This document shows positions 15,641 through 23,108 of a stretch of 23,108 bases of DNA, one piece after another. Location: assembly GCA_023411405.1 (NCBI GenBank), contig JAEYOU010000480.1, positions 1-23,108 of the forward strand, read 5' to 3'. This DNA comes from Pseudomonadota bacterium (GTDB taxonomy: Bacteria > Myxococcota > Myxococcia > Myxococcales > Anaeromyxobacteraceae). Below the pieces are notes generated by a model, which ran no database searches, was not told the DNA's origin, and was given only the letters and a program-made list of their open reading frames with translations. Position 1 is the stretch's first letter; each line of letters begins with the position of its first letter. The translations under genes were made by a program, and so were the position numbers.

Positions 15641-17413
15641 ATGGCCGACGAGACCAAGCCCGCAGCCGCCCCGCCGCCCAAGCCGGCGGGCCCGCCCGCG
15701 CCGCCGCCGCCGAAGAACCCCGGCTTCGTGACCGCGACCATCGACGGGCGCGAGGTCGTGGTGAAGCCCGGCATGAACGTGCTCGAGGCGGCGAAGTCGG
15801 CCGGGATCGAGATCCCCTACTACTGCTACCACAAGCGGCTCAGCATCGCGGCCAACTGCCGGATGTGCCTGGTCGAGATGTCGAACGCGCCGATGGGCAA
15901 GCTCATGCCGGCGTGCCAGATGCCGCTCGCCGAGGGCGTGACGGTCAAGACCGACTCGCCGCGGGTGAAGGACCAGCAGCGCGCCACGCTCGAGTTCCTG
16001 CTCCTCAACCACCCGGTCGACTGCGCCATCTGCGATCAGGCCGGCGAGTGCAAGCTGCAGGACTACTACATGCAGCACGATCGGCAGCCGTCGCGCCTCG
16101 ACGTCCCCAAGGTCGTGAAGGGGAAGCGGCTCTATCTCGGGCCGATGGTCACGCTCGATCAGGAGCGGTGCATCCTCTGCACGCGCTGCGTCCGGTTCAT
16201 GCGCGAGGTGGCCAAGGACCCGCAGCTCGGCGTCGCCCAGCGCGGGACCGAGAGCTTCATCGAGACCGCCCCGGGCCAGCCGCTCGACAACAAGTACTCC
16301 GGCAACGTCGTCGACATCTGCCCGGTCGGCGCCCTCACCAGCAACGACTTCCGCTTCCGCGGCCGGGTCTGGTTCATGAGCGCGGCCCGGTCGATCTGCA
16401 CGGGCTGCGCCCGCGGGTGCAACACCTTCCTCGACTACCTGAACGACACCACCTACCGCTACCGCCCGCGCGAGAACGACGCCGTCAACCAGGAGTGGAT
16501 GTGCGACGACGGCCGGCTCACGTACAAGCACCTGAACCGCGGCCGGGTGCTCGCGGCCCGTGAGGGCGCGGCGCAGGGCGGCGCCGAGGTCACCCGCGCC
16601 GCCGCGGTCGCGCGCGCGGCCGAGATCCTGTCGGACCACGCGAAGGACGGTGGCCTCGCGGTCCTCGTCTCGCCGGTCGCCTCGCTCGAGGACGTGCTGG
16701 TGGCGCTCTCCGTCGCCCGCGACGGCCTGGGCGTCGGCGAGGTGTTCGTCGGCGGCCGCCCCGACGGCTGGCAGGACGACCTCCTCAAGCGCGCCGACGA
16801 GAACCCGAACCGCAAGGGCGTCGAGCTCGCCGCGCAGGCGCTCGGCCTCGCGGCGCAGCCGTTCGCGGAGCTCCTCTCCGCCGCGCGCGCGGGCAAGGTG
16901 AAGGCGGTCTGGGCCATCGGGACCGAGGTGCCGGCCGAGGGCGCCGCGGCGGCGCTCGCCGGGGCGGCGATCGTCGCGCAGGCCACGAACGACGACGCCC
17001 TCGCGCAGGCGGCCCAGGTGCTGCTCCCCGCGTCGCCGCACGCCGAGTCCGACGGCACGTTCGTCAACTTCGAGGGCCGGGCGCAGCGGTTCGAGATGGC
17101 CTACTTCCCGCGCGGCGAGTCACGGCCGCACTGGCAGCTCGCGGGCGAGCTGGGCAAGCACCTCGGGCTCTCGCTCCAGTACGCGTCGGCCCGCGAGGTC
17201 TTCCGCGCGCTCGGGCCGAAGCTCGGGGCCGCGCTCGGCGCGTTCCTCTGGGACTCGCTCCCGTCGCTCGGCAAGCGCCCCGGCCTCATCCCGCTCGCGG
17301 CGGGGACCGTCGACGGCCGCCTCGCCGGCTACCGCGAGCGCGTGCCGCCGGAGACGAGCGAGGACCAGCGGCGCGCCCTGCAGCGGCTCCCCAACCAAGG
17401 AGGCCGTCCGTGA
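15641..17413 (+). CDS. nuoG: NADH-quinone oxidoreductase subunit G (operon 2)
   Basis: 590-residue 75-kDa-type electron-transfer subunit, shorter than E. coli NuoG (908). A Pro/Ala-rich leader occupies residues 1-27. Four cluster sites are complete: N1b (C62, C73, C76, C92), N5 (H124, C128, C131, C137), N4 (C177, C180, C183, C227) and N7 (C253, C256, C260, C288, spacing C-x2-C-x3-C-x27-C). From about 300 on, a short degenerate molybdopterin-oxidoreductase domain follows, ending with LLPASPHAESDGTFVNFEGR. It is the only NADH-module subunit in the window; nuoE and nuoF are missing before it. GAGGAAGAG precedes ATG 15641, and the stop overlaps nuoH. Confidence 0.96.
   Translation: MADETKPAAAPPPKPAGPPAPPPPKNPGFVTATIDGREVVVKPGMNVLEAAKSAGIEIPYYCYHKRLSIAANCRMCLVEMSNAPMGKLMPACQMPLAEGVTVKTDSPRVKDQQRATLEFLLLNHPVDCAICDQAGECKLQDYYMQHDRQPSRLDVPKVVKGKRLYLGPMVTLDQERCILCTRCVRFMREVAKDPQLGVAQRGTESFIETAPGQPLDNKYSGNVVDICPVGALTSNDFRFRGRVWFMSAARSICTGCARGCNTFLDYLNDTTYRYRPRENDAVNQEWMCDDGRLTYKHLNRGRVLAAREGAAQGGAEVTRAAAVARAAEILSDHAKDGGLAVLVSPVASLEDVLVALSVARDGLGVGEVFVGGRPDGWQDDLLKRADENPNRKGVELAAQALGLAAQPFAELLSAARAGKVKAVWAIGTEVPAEGAAAALAGAAIVAQATNDDALAQAAQVLLPASPHAESDGTFVNFEGRAQRFEMAYFPRGESRPHWQLAGELGKHLGLSLQYASAREVFRALGPKLGAALGAFLWDSLPSLGKRPGLIPLAAGTVDGRLAGYRERVPPETSEDQRRALQRLPNQGGRP
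17398..17403 (+). promoter_or_regulatory. Strong ribosome binding site fixing the GTG start of nuoH (operon 2)
   Basis: AGGAGG, six bases before GTG 17410, is a perfect Shine-Dalgarno sequence inside the end of nuoG. It fixes this GTG as the start and indicates strong coupled translation. Confidence 0.75.
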
Positions 17414-18771
17414 AGCGCTTCTTCGGGATGACCGCGGTCCTCCTCGGGCTGCTCGTGGCGCTCGTGGTCCTGGGGGCCGTCGGCTACCTGGGCATCCGGC
17501 TGCTCGCCGGGCTCTTCAGCGGGGACTCCTGGAGCCCCGTGGGCGCCTTCCTCGGCGCCTCGATCTCCAACATCCTCGTGATCACGCTCGGCCTGCTCAT
17601 GATCGCGGCGGCGCTGCTCACGGTCGCCGAGCGGAAGTGGTCCGCCCTGCTCCAGAACCGCATCGGCGCCAACCGGATCAAGGTGTTCGGGAGGTTCTCG
17701 CTCGGCGGGATCCCGTACGTCCTCGCCGACGCGCTCAAGATGCTGACCAAGGAGCGGGTGGAGCCGACGGGCAACACCCGGTTCATCTACCAGCTCGCGC
17801 CCGTCCTCTCCTTCGCCCCGGTGTTCGCGCTCGCGGCGGTGGTGCCCATCGGGCCGCCGATCGCGCTCTCGGACATCCCGTGGTTCTCCGACGCGCCGGC
17901 GAGCGCCGGGAGGTTCGCGATGCAGATCGCGGACCCCGACGTCGGGCTCATCTTCGTCTTCGCCTTCGCGTCGCTCGCGGTGTACGGGACCGCGCTCGCC
18001 GGCTGGGCCTCCAACAACAAGATGGCGCTCCTCGGCGGCGTCCGCGCCTCGTCGCAGATGATCAGCTACGAGGTCTCGCTCGGGCTCGGGCTCGTGGGCT
18101 GCATGATCGCGTACCGGACGCTCGGCCTGCAGGGGATGGTCGAGGCGCAGGGCACCTCGGTGCTCGGGGGGACGCCGGCGCTCGGCATCCTCCTCCAGCC
18201 GATCGGGTTCCTGGTGTTCTTCACGAGCGCCTTCGCCGAGACGAAGCGCGCGCCGTTCGACCTGCCCGAGGGCGAGAGCGAGATCGTCGGCTACTTCGTC
18301 GAGTACTCGGGCATGAAGTTCGGCCTCATGTTCCTCGCCGAGTTCGCCGAGATCGTGGTGCTCTCGGCCATCGTGACCGCGGTCTTCCTGGGCGGGTGGC
18401 ACCCCATCCTCTTCGAGGGCTGGCTGCGCGAGAACCTGTCCGCGTTCTGGTTCGCCGCGGTGGGCGCGGGGGCGTTCCTGGCCAAGATGATCGTCCTCAT
18501 GTGGCTCCAGCTCGTCATCCGCTGGCTCCTCCCGCGCTTCCGGTACGACCAGATCCAGAAGCTCTGCTGGAAGATCCTGCTCCCGGCGGCGCTCGCCAAC
18601 ATCTTCATCACCGGAGCGGCGGTGCTCCTCGACCCGAGCCTCCGGCTCCTCGCCTGGATCGGCCTCGCCGAGCTCGTCGTCATCGGCGTCGTCACCGCCG
18701 CCGCGGGGCGCGCCGGAACCGCGGAAGGCCACTCCGTGGCGAGTCACGCCCAGAGCGTCGCGGGCCATTAA
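17410..18771 (+). CDS. nuoH: NADH-quinone oxidoreductase subunit H (operon 2)
   Basis: 453-residue membrane subunit linking the quinone module to a membrane arm. VAERKWSALLQNRIGANRIK, ASNNKMALLGGVRASSQMISYE and ETKRAPFDLPEGESE are family hallmarks. The acidic loop reads ESEIVGYFVEYSGMKFG, one residue shorter between Glu and Gly-Tyr than the operon 1 copy and E. coli NuoH. A long loop and extra helices bring the length above E. coli NuoH (325), and the C-terminal tail after about 435 is Ala/His-rich and hydrophilic. The start is GTG, overlapping the nuoG stop as GTGA. No nuoJ follows, so its membrane partners must come from elsewhere. Confidence 0.96.
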   Translation: MKRFFGMTAVLLGLLVALVVLGAVGYLGIRLLAGLFSGDSWSPVGAFLGASISNILVITLGLLMIAAALLTVAERKWSALLQNRIGANRIKVFGRFSLGGIPYVLADALKMLTKERVEPTGNTRFIYQLAPVLSFAPVFALAAVVPIGPPIALSDIPWFSDAPASAGRFAMQIADPDVGLIFVFAFASLAVYGTALAGWASNNKMALLGGVRASSQMISYEVSLGLGLVGCMIAYRTLGLQGMVEAQGTSVLGGTPALGILLQPIGFLVFFTSAFAETKRAPFDLPEGESEIVGYFVEYSGMKFGLMFLAEFAEIVVLSAIVTAVFLGGWHPILFEGWLRENLSAFWFAAVGAGAFLAKMIVLMWLQLVIRWLLPRFRYDQIQKLCWKILLPAALANIFITGAAVLLDPSLRLLAWIGLAELVVIGVVTAAAGRAGTAEGHSVASHAQSVAGH

Positions 18772-18791
18772 GAGAGGTCCTCGGAACCGCC

Positions 18792-19508
18792 ATGCCCTAC
18801 AAGCTCCAGCCCGCCGCCACCGGCCTGCGCGAGTCGATGTACTTCCCCGAGGTCTTCCGGGGGATCGGTACCGTCGCGCGCCACTTCTTCCGGAACCTGT
18901 TCTTCTCGCGCGATCCCAACCCGGACATCCTCGCCCGGCCGCGCGACGGGTTCGGGACCTCGGACAACGTCACCATCCAGTACCCCGAGGAGCTGCAGCC
19001 CTATCCGCCCGGCTACCGCGGGCTGCACCGGCTCGTGCCGCGCGCCGACGGGAAGCCGCGCTGCGTGGCCTGCTACATGTGCGCCACCATCTGCCCGGCG
19101 CAGTGCATCTACATCGAGGCGGGCGAGTACGCGGACGACCCGATCGAGAAGTACCCGGTCAAGTTCGTGATCGACGAGCTGCGCTGCATCGTCTGCGGCT
19201 TCTGCGTCGAGGCCTGCCCCAAGGACGCGATCCGCATGGACACCGGCGAGCACACGCCGCCGTCCTACGAGCGCGCGGCGCAGATCTGGGACGAGAAGCG
19301 GCTCCTCCGCGGTCCGCCCGTCAGCTACCACTACGATCCCTGGCTGCGCCGCCCCTCGACGCTCGCGCCCGAGGACGTCGAGAAGGCCCGCGCGATCGCC
19401 CGCCCGTTCCCGTCCATGGCGACCGACGAGGCGAGCCAGACGCCGGGGTTCTCGGTCCGCGCGCTCGCCGCAGAGGCCAAGGCGCGGGGCGAGGGCGGGG
19501 CGCGGTAG
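18792..19508 (+). CDS. nuoI: NADH-quinone oxidoreductase subunit I (operon 2)
   Basis: 238-residue subunit with two complete [4Fe-4S] motifs: CVACYMCATICP (C91, C94, C97, C101) and CIVCGFCVEACP (C132, C135, C138, C142), the N6a/N6b sites. The N-terminal region is about 25 residues longer than in the operon 1 copy. YPEELQPYPPGYRGLHRLV before the first motif is typical of NuoI. The tail after residue 170 is not conserved. It is the last gene of operon 2, 20 bp after nuoH, and is followed by a repeat and a strong hairpin rather than nuoJ-N. Confidence 0.97.
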   Translation: MPYKLQPAATGLRESMYFPEVFRGIGTVARHFFRNLFFSRDPNPDILARPRDGFGTSDNVTIQYPEELQPYPPGYRGLHRLVPRADGKPRCVACYMCATICPAQCIYIEAGEYADDPIEKYPVKFVIDELRCIVCGFCVEACPKDAIRMDTGEHTPPSYERAAQIWDEKRLLRGPPVSYHYDPWLRRPSTLAPEDVEKARAIARPFPSMATDEASQTPGFSVRALAAEAKARGEGGAR

Positions 19509-19522
19509 CCCCGGATCGTCCG

Positions 19523-19546
19523 CTCACCCTGAGCCCGCCGAAGGGC
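19523..19546 (-). repeat. Dispersed intergenic repeat, diverged copy after nuoI
   Basis: The plus strand reads CTCACCCTGAGCCCGCCGAA then GGGC, equal to the reverse complement of the nuoJ-nuoK repeat except in the central part (CCGC instead of CTGT). It lies just downstream of the operon 2 stop. Confidence 0.6.
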
Positions 19547-19555
19547 GAAAAAGCG

Positions 19556-19589
19556 AAGCCCGCGGGCCCGGAGCCGGGCGCGCGGGCTT
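19556..19589. terminator. Hairpin terminator shared by operon 2 and the convergent barrel gene
   Basis: AAGCCCGCG (19556-19564) pairs perfectly with CGCGGGCTT (19581-19589), with a second GCCCGG/CCGGGC stem inside. On the plus strand only a short T stretch follows. On the minus strand a TTTTT run lies a few bases beyond the stem. Its position between two convergent stops fits a two-way terminator. Confidence 0.65.
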
Positions 19590-19612
19590 TCGTGCTGCGA
19601 GCGGCGGCTCGC

Positions 19613-20122
19613 CTAGAACTTGAACCGGGCCCCGAACAGCAGGGTCGTCGTGGTCTGGTCGTAGTCGCCCCAGTGCGGGTGGAACATCAGCTCGAGCGGG
19701 AACTGCACCTGGCGGTTCATCTGATAGAACGCGCCGACGCCGAGCCGCATCGTCGCGCCGCTGAACGCCTCGCCGTCCACGGAGAGGCGCGAGAAGCCGA
19801 GGCCGAGGTCGGCGTACCCGCCGAACTGCGGGTTGGCCTGGTAGATCAGGCGCGCCGCCGGGAGGATCTCGAACACATTCGCGTCGTGCTCGAGCCCGGA
19901 GTAGGAGACGGTGACGACGCCGGCCACCTGGAGGTTGGGGGACGCCCGGACGATCGGGACCTCCCCGTCGAGCCGGAGCTGGTAGCCGCTGGCATCGCTT
20001 CCCCACTCGGCGCCGCCGAGGATGCCGAGCGTGAAGCCGCTTCCGCCGGTCTGCGCGGTCGCCGCGGCCGGCGCGAGGAGCGCGGCGGCGAGGACGAGTC
20101 CGGTGAACGAGCGCGAGGTCAT
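19613..20122 (-). CDS. Small outer-membrane beta-barrel protein
   Basis: 169-residue protein with a clear signal peptide: basic start MTSR, hydrophobic core LVLAAALLAP, and a probable cleavage site after AATA or ATAQ near residue 24. The mature part has alternating polar and hydrophobic residues (GYQLRLDGEVPIV, GYADLGLGFSRLSV, TMRLGVGAFYQM) and ends in Phe (LLFGARFKF), the usual outer-membrane targeting end of a beta barrel. The size suggests about eight strands, as in OmpA/OmpW-like barrels. A strong AGGAGA precedes ATG 20122. The function is unknown. It has its own upstream gap and is convergent with operon 2, so it is probably not part of it. Confidence 0.8.
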   Translation of the reverse strand: MTSRSFTGLVLAAALLAPAAATAQTGGSGFTLGILGGAEWGSDASGYQLRLDGEVPIVRASPNLQVAGVVTVSYSGLEHDANVFEILPAARLIYQANPQFGGYADLGLGFSRLSVDGEAFSGATMRLGVGAFYQMNRQVQFPLELMFHPHWGDYDQTTTTLLFGARFKF

Positions 20123-20272
20123 GTCACTCTCCTGAAAGGGTTTCGCTGAGCGGACGGCATCCTAACCCCGAACCGACCGTACGGAAACGGATCGTGTAGG
20201 GGGTGCGACCGGGAGTGATGTAGGACTTCGGCGTGCGCCCCAAGATGGGGCCCGGTGAACCAGCCGGGACGG
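20123..20272. other. 150-bp gap with small hairpins and a probable promoter for the barrel gene
   Basis: Two short stems lie just downstream of the transporter stop: GCCCCA/TGGGGC with a 3-base loop (20237-20251), and CCCGG/CCGGG (20251-20255 with 20264-20268). Neither has a T-run, so termination is uncertain. Nearer the barrel gene, a TAGGAT on the minus strand about 40 bases before its start could be a -10 box, with no clear -35. A CCGTACGG palindrome also lies here. No gene is seen. Confidence 0.35.
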
Positions 20273-21838
20273 TCAGGCGCGGGCGGCGCCCGATCCCCCC
20301 GCGACGCCCCTCCGGGCGGCGACGTAGGCGGCGACCGCCAAGCCCATGACCAGGCCGGCGATCGGCGGTCCGACGAGATCCACCCACTCCACGGCCCGCG
20401 TCGGATGCAGGAGCGCGTGGAGCGCGCGACCCAGCGAGAACGTCGCGTCGCCGCGCGAGAGCTTGAGCGCGAGGAGGAGGAGGTTGAGGGCGTACGCGAC
20501 GAGCGTGCCGGCGAGCGCGCCGACCGCGGCGCGGCGACCGAGCTCGTGCACGGTGACCGGAGTGCCGTAGGCCGGGGGGGCCTCGTCGCGGTCGATCGCC
20601 TCGGGGATGTCCCGCGCGCGCCAGGGGACGAAGCGCTGGAGGAGCAGCATCCCGGGGAGGGCGACCGGGATGGTGAGGAGGAAGAAGTCCCGCCAGCCGA
20701 TGGCGTCGACCAGCGCGCCCGCCGGCGGCCCCGCGAACGTGCGCCCGAGCGCGAAGATCGAGGAGAAGAGGGCGTACTGCGTCGCGCTGAACCGCTTCTG
20801 CGTGAGGCGGAGGAGGAGGACGCCGAAGGCGCCGGTGCCCATGCCCGAGGTGCTGGCCTCGATCGCGCTCGCCGCGTACATCACCGGGCGGTTCACGCCC
20901 ACCTCGGCGACCGCCACGTACCCCAGGTTCGACACCGCCTGGAGCAGCCCGAACACCCACAGGGCGCGACCGAGCCCCATCGAGCTGGCGAGGATCCCGC
21001 CGAGGAACGTGCCGAGGATGGTGGCGACGAGGCCGATCGTCCCCTGGCCCACGCCGATGTCCGCGGGCGTGTACCCGAGCTGCCCGAGGAACGGGGAGAC
21101 CAGCGCGCCCGCGAGGTTGTCCGCGAACTTGTAGAAGAAGAGGAAGGCGGCGATCTCGAGCGCGCGCGGGTGCCGGAAGAACCCGACGAACGGCTCCCAG
21201 ACGGCCGCGCGGAGCGTCCGCGGGGGCGGGGCCGGCTTCTCCGGCTCGGGCGCGGCGACGGTCACCGCGGCGAACGGGACGAACAGCGCGGCGACGGCCG
21301 CGAAGCTGCGGGCCCACCCCACGCTCGGGCCGAACGTGTTGAGGAGGCGCCCCATGAACATGCCCGCCCGCGCCAGCGCGTTGCGGGCGCCCACGGCGAC
21401 GCCGCGCTCCTCGGGCCGCAGCACGTCCACGGCGTAGGCGTCCACCGCGATGTCCTGCGTGGCGGAGGCGAAGGAGAGGACCAGCGTGAGCAGCGCGACG
21501 ATGCCCGCGGCCGGCGCCGACGCCTCGAACGCGAGCGCGCCGAGGGTGACGAGGAGCATCAGCTGTCCGATCAGGATCCAGGCGCGCTTGCGGCCCCACG
21601 ACGGCGCGAAGCGATCCATGAGCGGCGACCAGAGGAACTTGAACGCGTACGGGATCTGCGCCGCCGAGACGAGCCCGATGGTCTTGATGTCGATCCCGGT
21701 CTGCTGCATCCAGTAGGGGATCGTGAAGATCACGACCCCGAGCGGGAGGCCGGAGGGGAACGACAGGAGCGAGACGGCGCCGGTGCGCCAGCTCGTGAAG
21801 GCGGCTGCGAAGGAGGATCGCTCGCGGGGCTCGGGCAC
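20273..21838 (-). CDS. AmpG-like MFS transporter
   Basis: 521-residue membrane protein of the AmpG branch of the major facilitator superfamily, which imports muropeptides (GlcNAc-anhydroMurNAc peptides) for cell-wall recycling. Family hallmarks are the N-terminal FPSGLPLGVVIFTIPYWMQQ, then IDIKTIGL, FKFLWSPLMDRFAPSWGRKR after the second helix, and SATQDIAVDAYAVD in the fourth-helix area. About 14 hydrophobic segments are visible, as in E. coli AmpG (491 residues); the C-terminal part (about 440-521) carries the last two. The start is GTG 21838 with a weak binding site, so the exact start is uncertain. It lies 42 bp after polX on the same strand and may share its transcript. AmpG-like is safe for the family; muropeptide as substrate is inferred. 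Confidence 0.8.
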   Translation of the reverse strand: MPEPRERSSFAAAFTSWRTGAVSLLSFPSGLPLGVVIFTIPYWMQQTGIDIKTIGLVSAAQIPYAFKFLWSPLMDRFAPSWGRKRAWILIGQLMLLVTLGALAFEASAPAAGIVALLTLVLSFASATQDIAVDAYAVDVLRPEERGVAVGARNALARAGMFMGRLLNTFGPSVGWARSFAAVAALFVPFAAVTVAAPEPEKPAPPPRTLRAAVWEPFVGFFRHPRALEIAAFLFFYKFADNLAGALVSPFLGQLGYTPADIGVGQGTIGLVATILGTFLGGILASSMGLGRALWVFGLLQAVSNLGYVAVAEVGVNRPVMYAASAIEASTSGMGTGAFGVLLLRLTQKRFSATQYALFSSIFALGRTFAGPPAGALVDAIGWRDFFLLTIPVALPGMLLLQRFVPWRARDIPEAIDRDEAPPAYGTPVTVHELGRRAAVGALAGTLVAYALNLLLLALKLSRGDATFSLGRALHALLHPTRAVEWVDLVGPPIAGLVMGLAVAAYVAARRGVAGGSGAARA

Positions 21839-21880
21839 GGGTCCGCAGCCTAAGAGGTGGGACAGGCCGCGGCAAGGAGG

Positions 21881-23108
21881 TCAGGGGCCGATCGGCCGCA
21901 CCGCCGCCGCGAACTCCGCCGCGCTCCGCGTGTTGAGCACCTCCCCCCTGCGGACCCAACCCCGGCGGGCGGTGGTGACCGCGTACCGGAGGTAGCCGAG
22001 CGAGGCGGTGGAGTGCGCGTCCACCGAGAGCACGATCGGGATGCCCCGCGCGCGTGCGGCGCGCAGGTGGCGCGGCTCGAGGTCGAGCCGGCGCGGATCG
22101 CCGTTCACCTCGACCGCCCCGCGCGAGGCGGCGAGCGCGTCCAGCACCTCCTCGACCCGGACCGCGTACGGCTCGCGCTCGAGCAGCAGGCGGCCCACCC
22201 CGTGCCCCCAGATCTTGAAGACGGGGACCGACATGGCGCGCACGAGCCGCCGGGTCATCTGGTCCTCGTCCATCTTCATCCGCGCGTGGACGCTCGCGAC
22301 CACCACGTCGAGCTCCTCGAGGATCTCGTCCGGCCAGTCGAGCGCGCCGTCCTCGAGCACGTCCGCCTCGCTCCCCCGCAGGAGCTTCACCTTCACGCGC
22401 TCCTGCACCCGCTCGATCTCGTCCCACTGCGCCCGCAGCCGATCGGCGGTGAGCCCGCCCGCGTACCCCGCGGTCTGCGAGTGGTCGGTGATGGTGAGGT
22501 ACTCGATCCCGAGCGCGTCGGCGGCCCGCGCCATCTCCTCGACGGAGGCGCGCCCGTCGGACCAGGTGGTGTGGCAGTGGACCATGCCGCGCACGTCCTC
22601 CAGCCGGACGAGGTCCGCGGGCAGGGTGCCGTCGCGCGCCGCCGCGAGCTCCCCCGCGTCCTCGCGCAGCTCCGGCGGCACGTAGGCGAGGCCGAGCGCG
22701 CGGTACAGGGCCTCCTCGCTCTCGACCGGGACCTTCTGCGAGGGATCCGGCGGGAGCTCGCCCTTCGACAGGCTCACGGTGCGCGGGCCATCGAGCGGCA
22801 GCCGGTAGAGCCCCCATTCGCTCAGGGTGTACCCCTGGTCGCGGGCGATGCCCCGGAGCTTCACGTGGTGCGCCTTCGAGCCGGTGAGGTGGTGGAGCAG
22901 GGTGGGGAAGTCCTCCGGCGGCACCACCCGGAGGTCGACGTGCATCCCGCCCGCGAGGCGGGCGGTGATCTTGGTGTCGCCCTGGGAGGTCACCTCGGCG
23001 GTGCCGGGCCAGCCGGCGAGCGCGTCGGCCATGGCGCCGGGGTCGTGCGAGGCGGCGACGACGTCGAGGTCGCCCACGGTCTCGCGCCCGCGCCGCGCCG
23101 AGCCGGCG
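21881..23108 (-). CDS. polX: DNA polymerase X family protein with PHP domain (5' end outside window)
   Basis: About 408 residues are visible, from the catalytic palm to the stop. The palm carboxylates are present: both Asp of ETVGDLDVVAAS at the window edge and the Asp of MHVDLRVV. GSKAHHVKLRGIARDQGYTL and LSEWGLYRL then match bacterial PolX. VPPELRED leads into a C-terminal PHP domain with HCHTTWSDG, LTITDHS, RGSEADVLEDG, ASVHARMK, WGHGVGRLL, EVNGDPRRLDLEP and SVDAHS, so the metal-binding residues for 3'-5' exonuclease or phosphodiesterase activity look complete. This two-domain enzyme works in gap-filling DNA repair. The N-terminal helix-hairpin-helix part lies beyond 23108. An unusual insert of about 20 residues between the domains contains a dispersed-repeat-derived SLSKGE. 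Confidence 0.92.
   Translation of the reverse strand, partial: AGSARRGRETVGDLDVVAASHDPGAMADALAGWPGTAEVTSQGDTKITARLAGGMHVDLRVVPPEDFPTLLHHLTGSKAHHVKLRGIARDQGYTLSEWGLYRLPLDGPRTVSLSKGELPPDPSQKVPVESEEALYRALGLAYVPPELREDAGELAAARDGTLPADLVRLEDVRGMVHCHTTWSDGRASVEEMARAADALGIEYLTITDHSQTAGYAGGLTADRLRAQWDEIERVQERVKVKLLRGSEADVLEDGALDWPDEILEELDVVVASVHARMKMDEDQMTRRLVRAMSVPVFKIWGHGVGRLLLEREPYAVRVEEVLDALAASRGAVEVNGDPRRLDLEPRHLRAARARGIPIVLSVDAHSTASLGYLRYAVTTARRGWVRRGEVLNTRSAAEFAAAVRPIGP
22760..22789 (+). repeat. Dispersed repeat copy inside polX
   Basis: The plus strand reads GCCCTTCGACAGGCTCA, 17 bases identical to the nuoJ-nuoK repeats, followed by CGGTGCGCGGGCC, a diverged form of the same end. Translated on the minus strand it gives TVSLSKGE within the PolX interdomain linker. 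It is in frame and does not break the gene. Confidence 0.7.

Noticed and set aside
20124..22817. Open frame of 897 codons on the minus strand over the transporter and polX
   Set aside because: It is out of frame with two convincing genes, is dominated by Arg, Gly, Pro and Ala, and has no recognisable motif.

Overview
This window is very GC-rich, with G or C at most third codon positions. Protein style (NuoB, NuoA and NuoH variants, a bacterial PolX with a PHP domain) and dispersed repeats of the form GCCCTTCGACAGGCTCAGGG suggest a myxobacterium, most likely Anaeromyxobacter or a relative. This is inferred from sequence style alone; no search was run.

The core is two respiratory complex I (nuo) operons placed head to head around a 155-bp divergent control region (12604-12758). 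Operon 1 runs leftward on the minus strand, order nuoA-B-C-D-H-I-J-K-L-M-N (12603 to 1046). It encodes the 11-subunit complex: quinone module plus full membrane arm, with no NADH module (no nuoE, F or G). Operon 2 runs rightward on the plus strand, order nuoA-B-C-D-G-H-I (12759 to 19508). It has a second set of quinone-module subunits and NuoG, but no nuoE, nuoF or antiporter subunits nuoJ-N. The two sets are therefore duplicated for A, B, C, D, H and I, and complementary for G versus J-N. NuoE and NuoF must be supplied from elsewhere, be replaced by another electron-input protein, or be absent. Many neighbouring genes overlap by ATGA or GTGA, consistent with coupled translation.

On the left, a metallo-beta-lactamase-fold hydrolase (112-1044, plus) converges on nuoN with a 1-bp gap, and the first 57 bases look like the end of an upstream gene. 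On the right, operon 2 ends at a strong hairpin (19556-19589) shared with a convergent small outer-membrane beta-barrel gene. Then come an AmpG-like MFS transporter and the 3' part of a polX gene (both minus, possibly one transcript), the latter running off the window.

The most unusual local signals are: an imperfect ~90-bp tandem duplication before nuoK that copies the first ten codons of nuoK with only synonymous differences; a hairpin repeat between nuoD and nuoG of operon 2, where nuoE-nuoF normally lie; a copy of the dispersed repeat inside the polX reading frame, adding an SLSKGE peptide; and an inverted repeat between candidate promoters of the two nuo operons. No tRNA, rRNA, CRISPR array, transposase or phage gene was seen.
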